A stretch of DNA of 6,662 nt from Oscillospiraceae bacterium (lineage in GTDB: Bacteria; Bacillota; Clostridia; Oscillospirales; Ruminococcaceae): positions 1-6,662 of the forward strand of contig JAFPYQ010000220.1 in assembly GCA_017394475.1 (NCBI GenBank). Direction: 5' to 3'. Shown here one piece after another: positions 5,380-6,662 of this stretch. The notes beneath the pieces are model-generated. The model searched no databases and was not told the origin of the DNA. It saw only the letters and a list, made by a program, of their open reading frames with translations. A program made the translations under genes and the position numbers. Positions within the stretch are counted from its first letter, which is position 1; each line of letters begins with the position of its first letter.

Positions 5380-6662
5380 ATGAAAAAAGAAAACATTCTG
5401 TCTGCAAGGCGGCTTTTATGTATCCTGTTCGCCTTTGCAGCATTATTTGTTATCTGCAGTGTCCGTGTATCCGCAGAGGATCTTGTCACAATCCGGACAA
5501 CTACTAATAATGCCCTTGAATATTCCGAGTATGCGCAGAGTTTTAACAGGAAATACCTGGAGGTGAACCTCAGGTTCCGCGCCAACACTCACATATCCGA
5601 TAAGCTGACGGTGGTGTTTGCCGCTCCCGAAGGATTTTCCTTCGATAAGGAAGGTGAAAGGACAAAGCAGAAGAAGACCGTCGAGCTCCGCGACACCGTC
5701 GATGTGAATTGCAGAATTTTCCCTCATGAAAAGATAGATGCGGACGAAGACAGATATCTCTCCGTCACTGTGATATGCGGCAGCAGCAAAAAGACCTCAA
5801 AGCTGAAAGTCAGACTGCTGTATTCATCGGACAGCTATACGGCCACCTATAACAGTTACAGCGGCTCAATGGATTTCATGTTCTCCGAAAGGATGTTTGA
5901 GGAGCCTGCTGATAAATACAACAATTCCCTTGCCTTAGCGAGCTTTGCAATGGCAGCCTCTGCATATTCCTCCGACAGCACAGAAGAGAACTACACCAAA
6001 ATGATGCGCCGCGATGAAAATATACGGGCATTTTTCAAGGATCTGGGCTTCAAGGGATATAAGTGCAGCAAATACTCAAAGCCCCTTGATGATGCAGGCA
6101 ATTCCTGTGCCTATGCCATGGCATACAAGGAAGCGGAGATAGACGGAGAAAAGGCCGTCATAGTGGGAGTGGCTGTCCGCGGCGGAGGCTATGGCGCAGA
6201 ATGGTCCAGCAATTTCTGCGTTGAGGGCGGCAGCACCAATGAACACCTGGGCTTTGCGGGAGCAGGCCACAGGATAGCAAGGGCAGCAGAAAAATACATA
6301 TCCAACCTTCCCGAAAAAACAAAGGGATATAAGGTGTATATCTGGATATCGGGTTACAGCAGAGGTGCCGCAGCATCAAATATAGCCGCAGCCGCACTTT
6401 CATCCGGGCACGATGTCTATGCCTATACCTTTGCCACCCCTGCCACGGTAAAGGGTGACAAGAAGGACTATAAAAACATATTCAATATCGTTTCAAAAGA
6501 AGACCCTGTCCCCCGGATACCCCTTAGAGCATGGGGATACACACGCTACGGCAGAGATATCTATACCAATATAGAGGATGCGGATGCTGTTGAAAACGTG
6601 AAGAAATTCTACGAGGAAACTACGGGGGAAGCCTATAACGATCCTGTAAGCCACAGCAAGGA
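5380..6662 (+). CDS. Secreted lipase-like (class 3) alpha/beta hydrolase, 3' end outside window
   Basis: The frame is open from ATG 5380 to the right edge, 427 complete codons. The start follows GGGGTGAG (5368-5375) at good spacing; an in-frame ATG at 5353 lacks such a site and would spoil the signal peptide. Residues 1-32 are a classic signal peptide: MKK and RR basic part, hydrophobic core 12-28, cleavage probably after V30-S31-A32. Residues about 33-155 look beta-rich and match nothing I know. From about 178 a hydrolase domain follows: a helical LALASFAMAASAYSS part, a class-3-lipase-like strand and turn VIVGVAVRGG (260-269) with EW at 274-275, the nucleophile elbow GYSRGA (325-330, S327) and EDPVPRIP (374-381, D375). 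H425 in VSHS could be the catalytic histidine, or it lies beyond the edge. The substrate is unknown (lipid or other ester). It is exported and expressed from its own promoter. Confidence 0.85.
   Translation, partial: MKKENILSARRLLCILFAFAALFVICSVRVSAEDLVTIRTTTNNALEYSEYAQSFNRKYLEVNLRFRANTHISDKLTVVFAAPEGFSFDKEGERTKQKKTVELRDTVDVNCRIFPHEKIDADEDRYLSVTVICGSSKKTSKLKVRLLYSSDSYTATYNSYSGSMDFMFSERMFEEPADKYNNSLALASFAMAASAYSSDSTEENYTKMMRRDENIRAFFKDLGFKGYKCSKYSKPLDDAGNSCAYAMAYKEAEIDGEKAVIVGVAVRGGGYGAEWSSNFCVEGGSTNEHLGFAGAGHRIARAAEKYISNLPEKTKGYKVYIWISGYSRGAAASNIAAAALSSGHDVYAYTFATPATVKGDKKDYKNIFNIVSKEDPVPRIPLRAWGYTRYGRDIYTNIEDADAVENVKKFYEETTGEAYNDPVSHSK

Overview
The window looks like chromosomal DNA of an anaerobic Firmicute of the Ruminococcus type (Clostridia, Oscillospirales). 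This rests on roughly half GC content, heavy use of ATA for isoleucine and AGG for arginine, strong AAGGAGG-like ribosome binding sites, textbook sigma-A promoters, and the gene families present (tandem DUF4340 protein, DHHW-family protein, stand-alone cobT, class-3-like secreted lipase). The genus assignment is inference from style, not from a marker gene. No mobile element, CRISPR array, tRNA or rRNA was seen.

Layout. (1) Bases 1-1470, plus strand: the 3' part of a DUF4340 protein, probably the accessory subunit of a Gld-like ABC exporter encoded to the left, then a 94-residue protein of unknown function with a strong ribosome binding site, closed by a clear intrinsic terminator. (2) Bases 1470-2740, plus strand: a single-gene unit for cobT (lower-ligand activation in cobamide synthesis), with its own near-consensus promoter, a leader of about 115 nt and a terminator hairpin. 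(3) Bases 2745-5275, minus strand: a three-gene unit transcribed leftward in the order GNAT acetyltransferase, hisF, DHHW/AlgJ-like membrane-anchored protein. It is driven by a perfect-consensus promoter and preceded by a leader of about 118 nt that contains a long-range inverted repeat and two competing hairpins. (4) Bases 5287-6662, plus strand: a divergent promoter and a secreted lipase-like alpha/beta hydrolase that runs off the right edge.

How the parts fit. cobT and hisF are housekeeping metabolic genes that stand away from their usual pathway neighbours. hisF is separated by only 3 nt from a gene of the cell-surface SGNH/AlgJ-like acyltransferase-esterase group, so the two are almost certainly co-transcribed although no shared pathway is obvious. 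The structured leader and the apparently shortened GNAT at the head of that unit deserve the closest look. I do not see strong evidence for a wholly new system. The best leads are this odd operon with its possible cis-acting RNA, and the small conserved-looking protein behind the DUF4340 gene.
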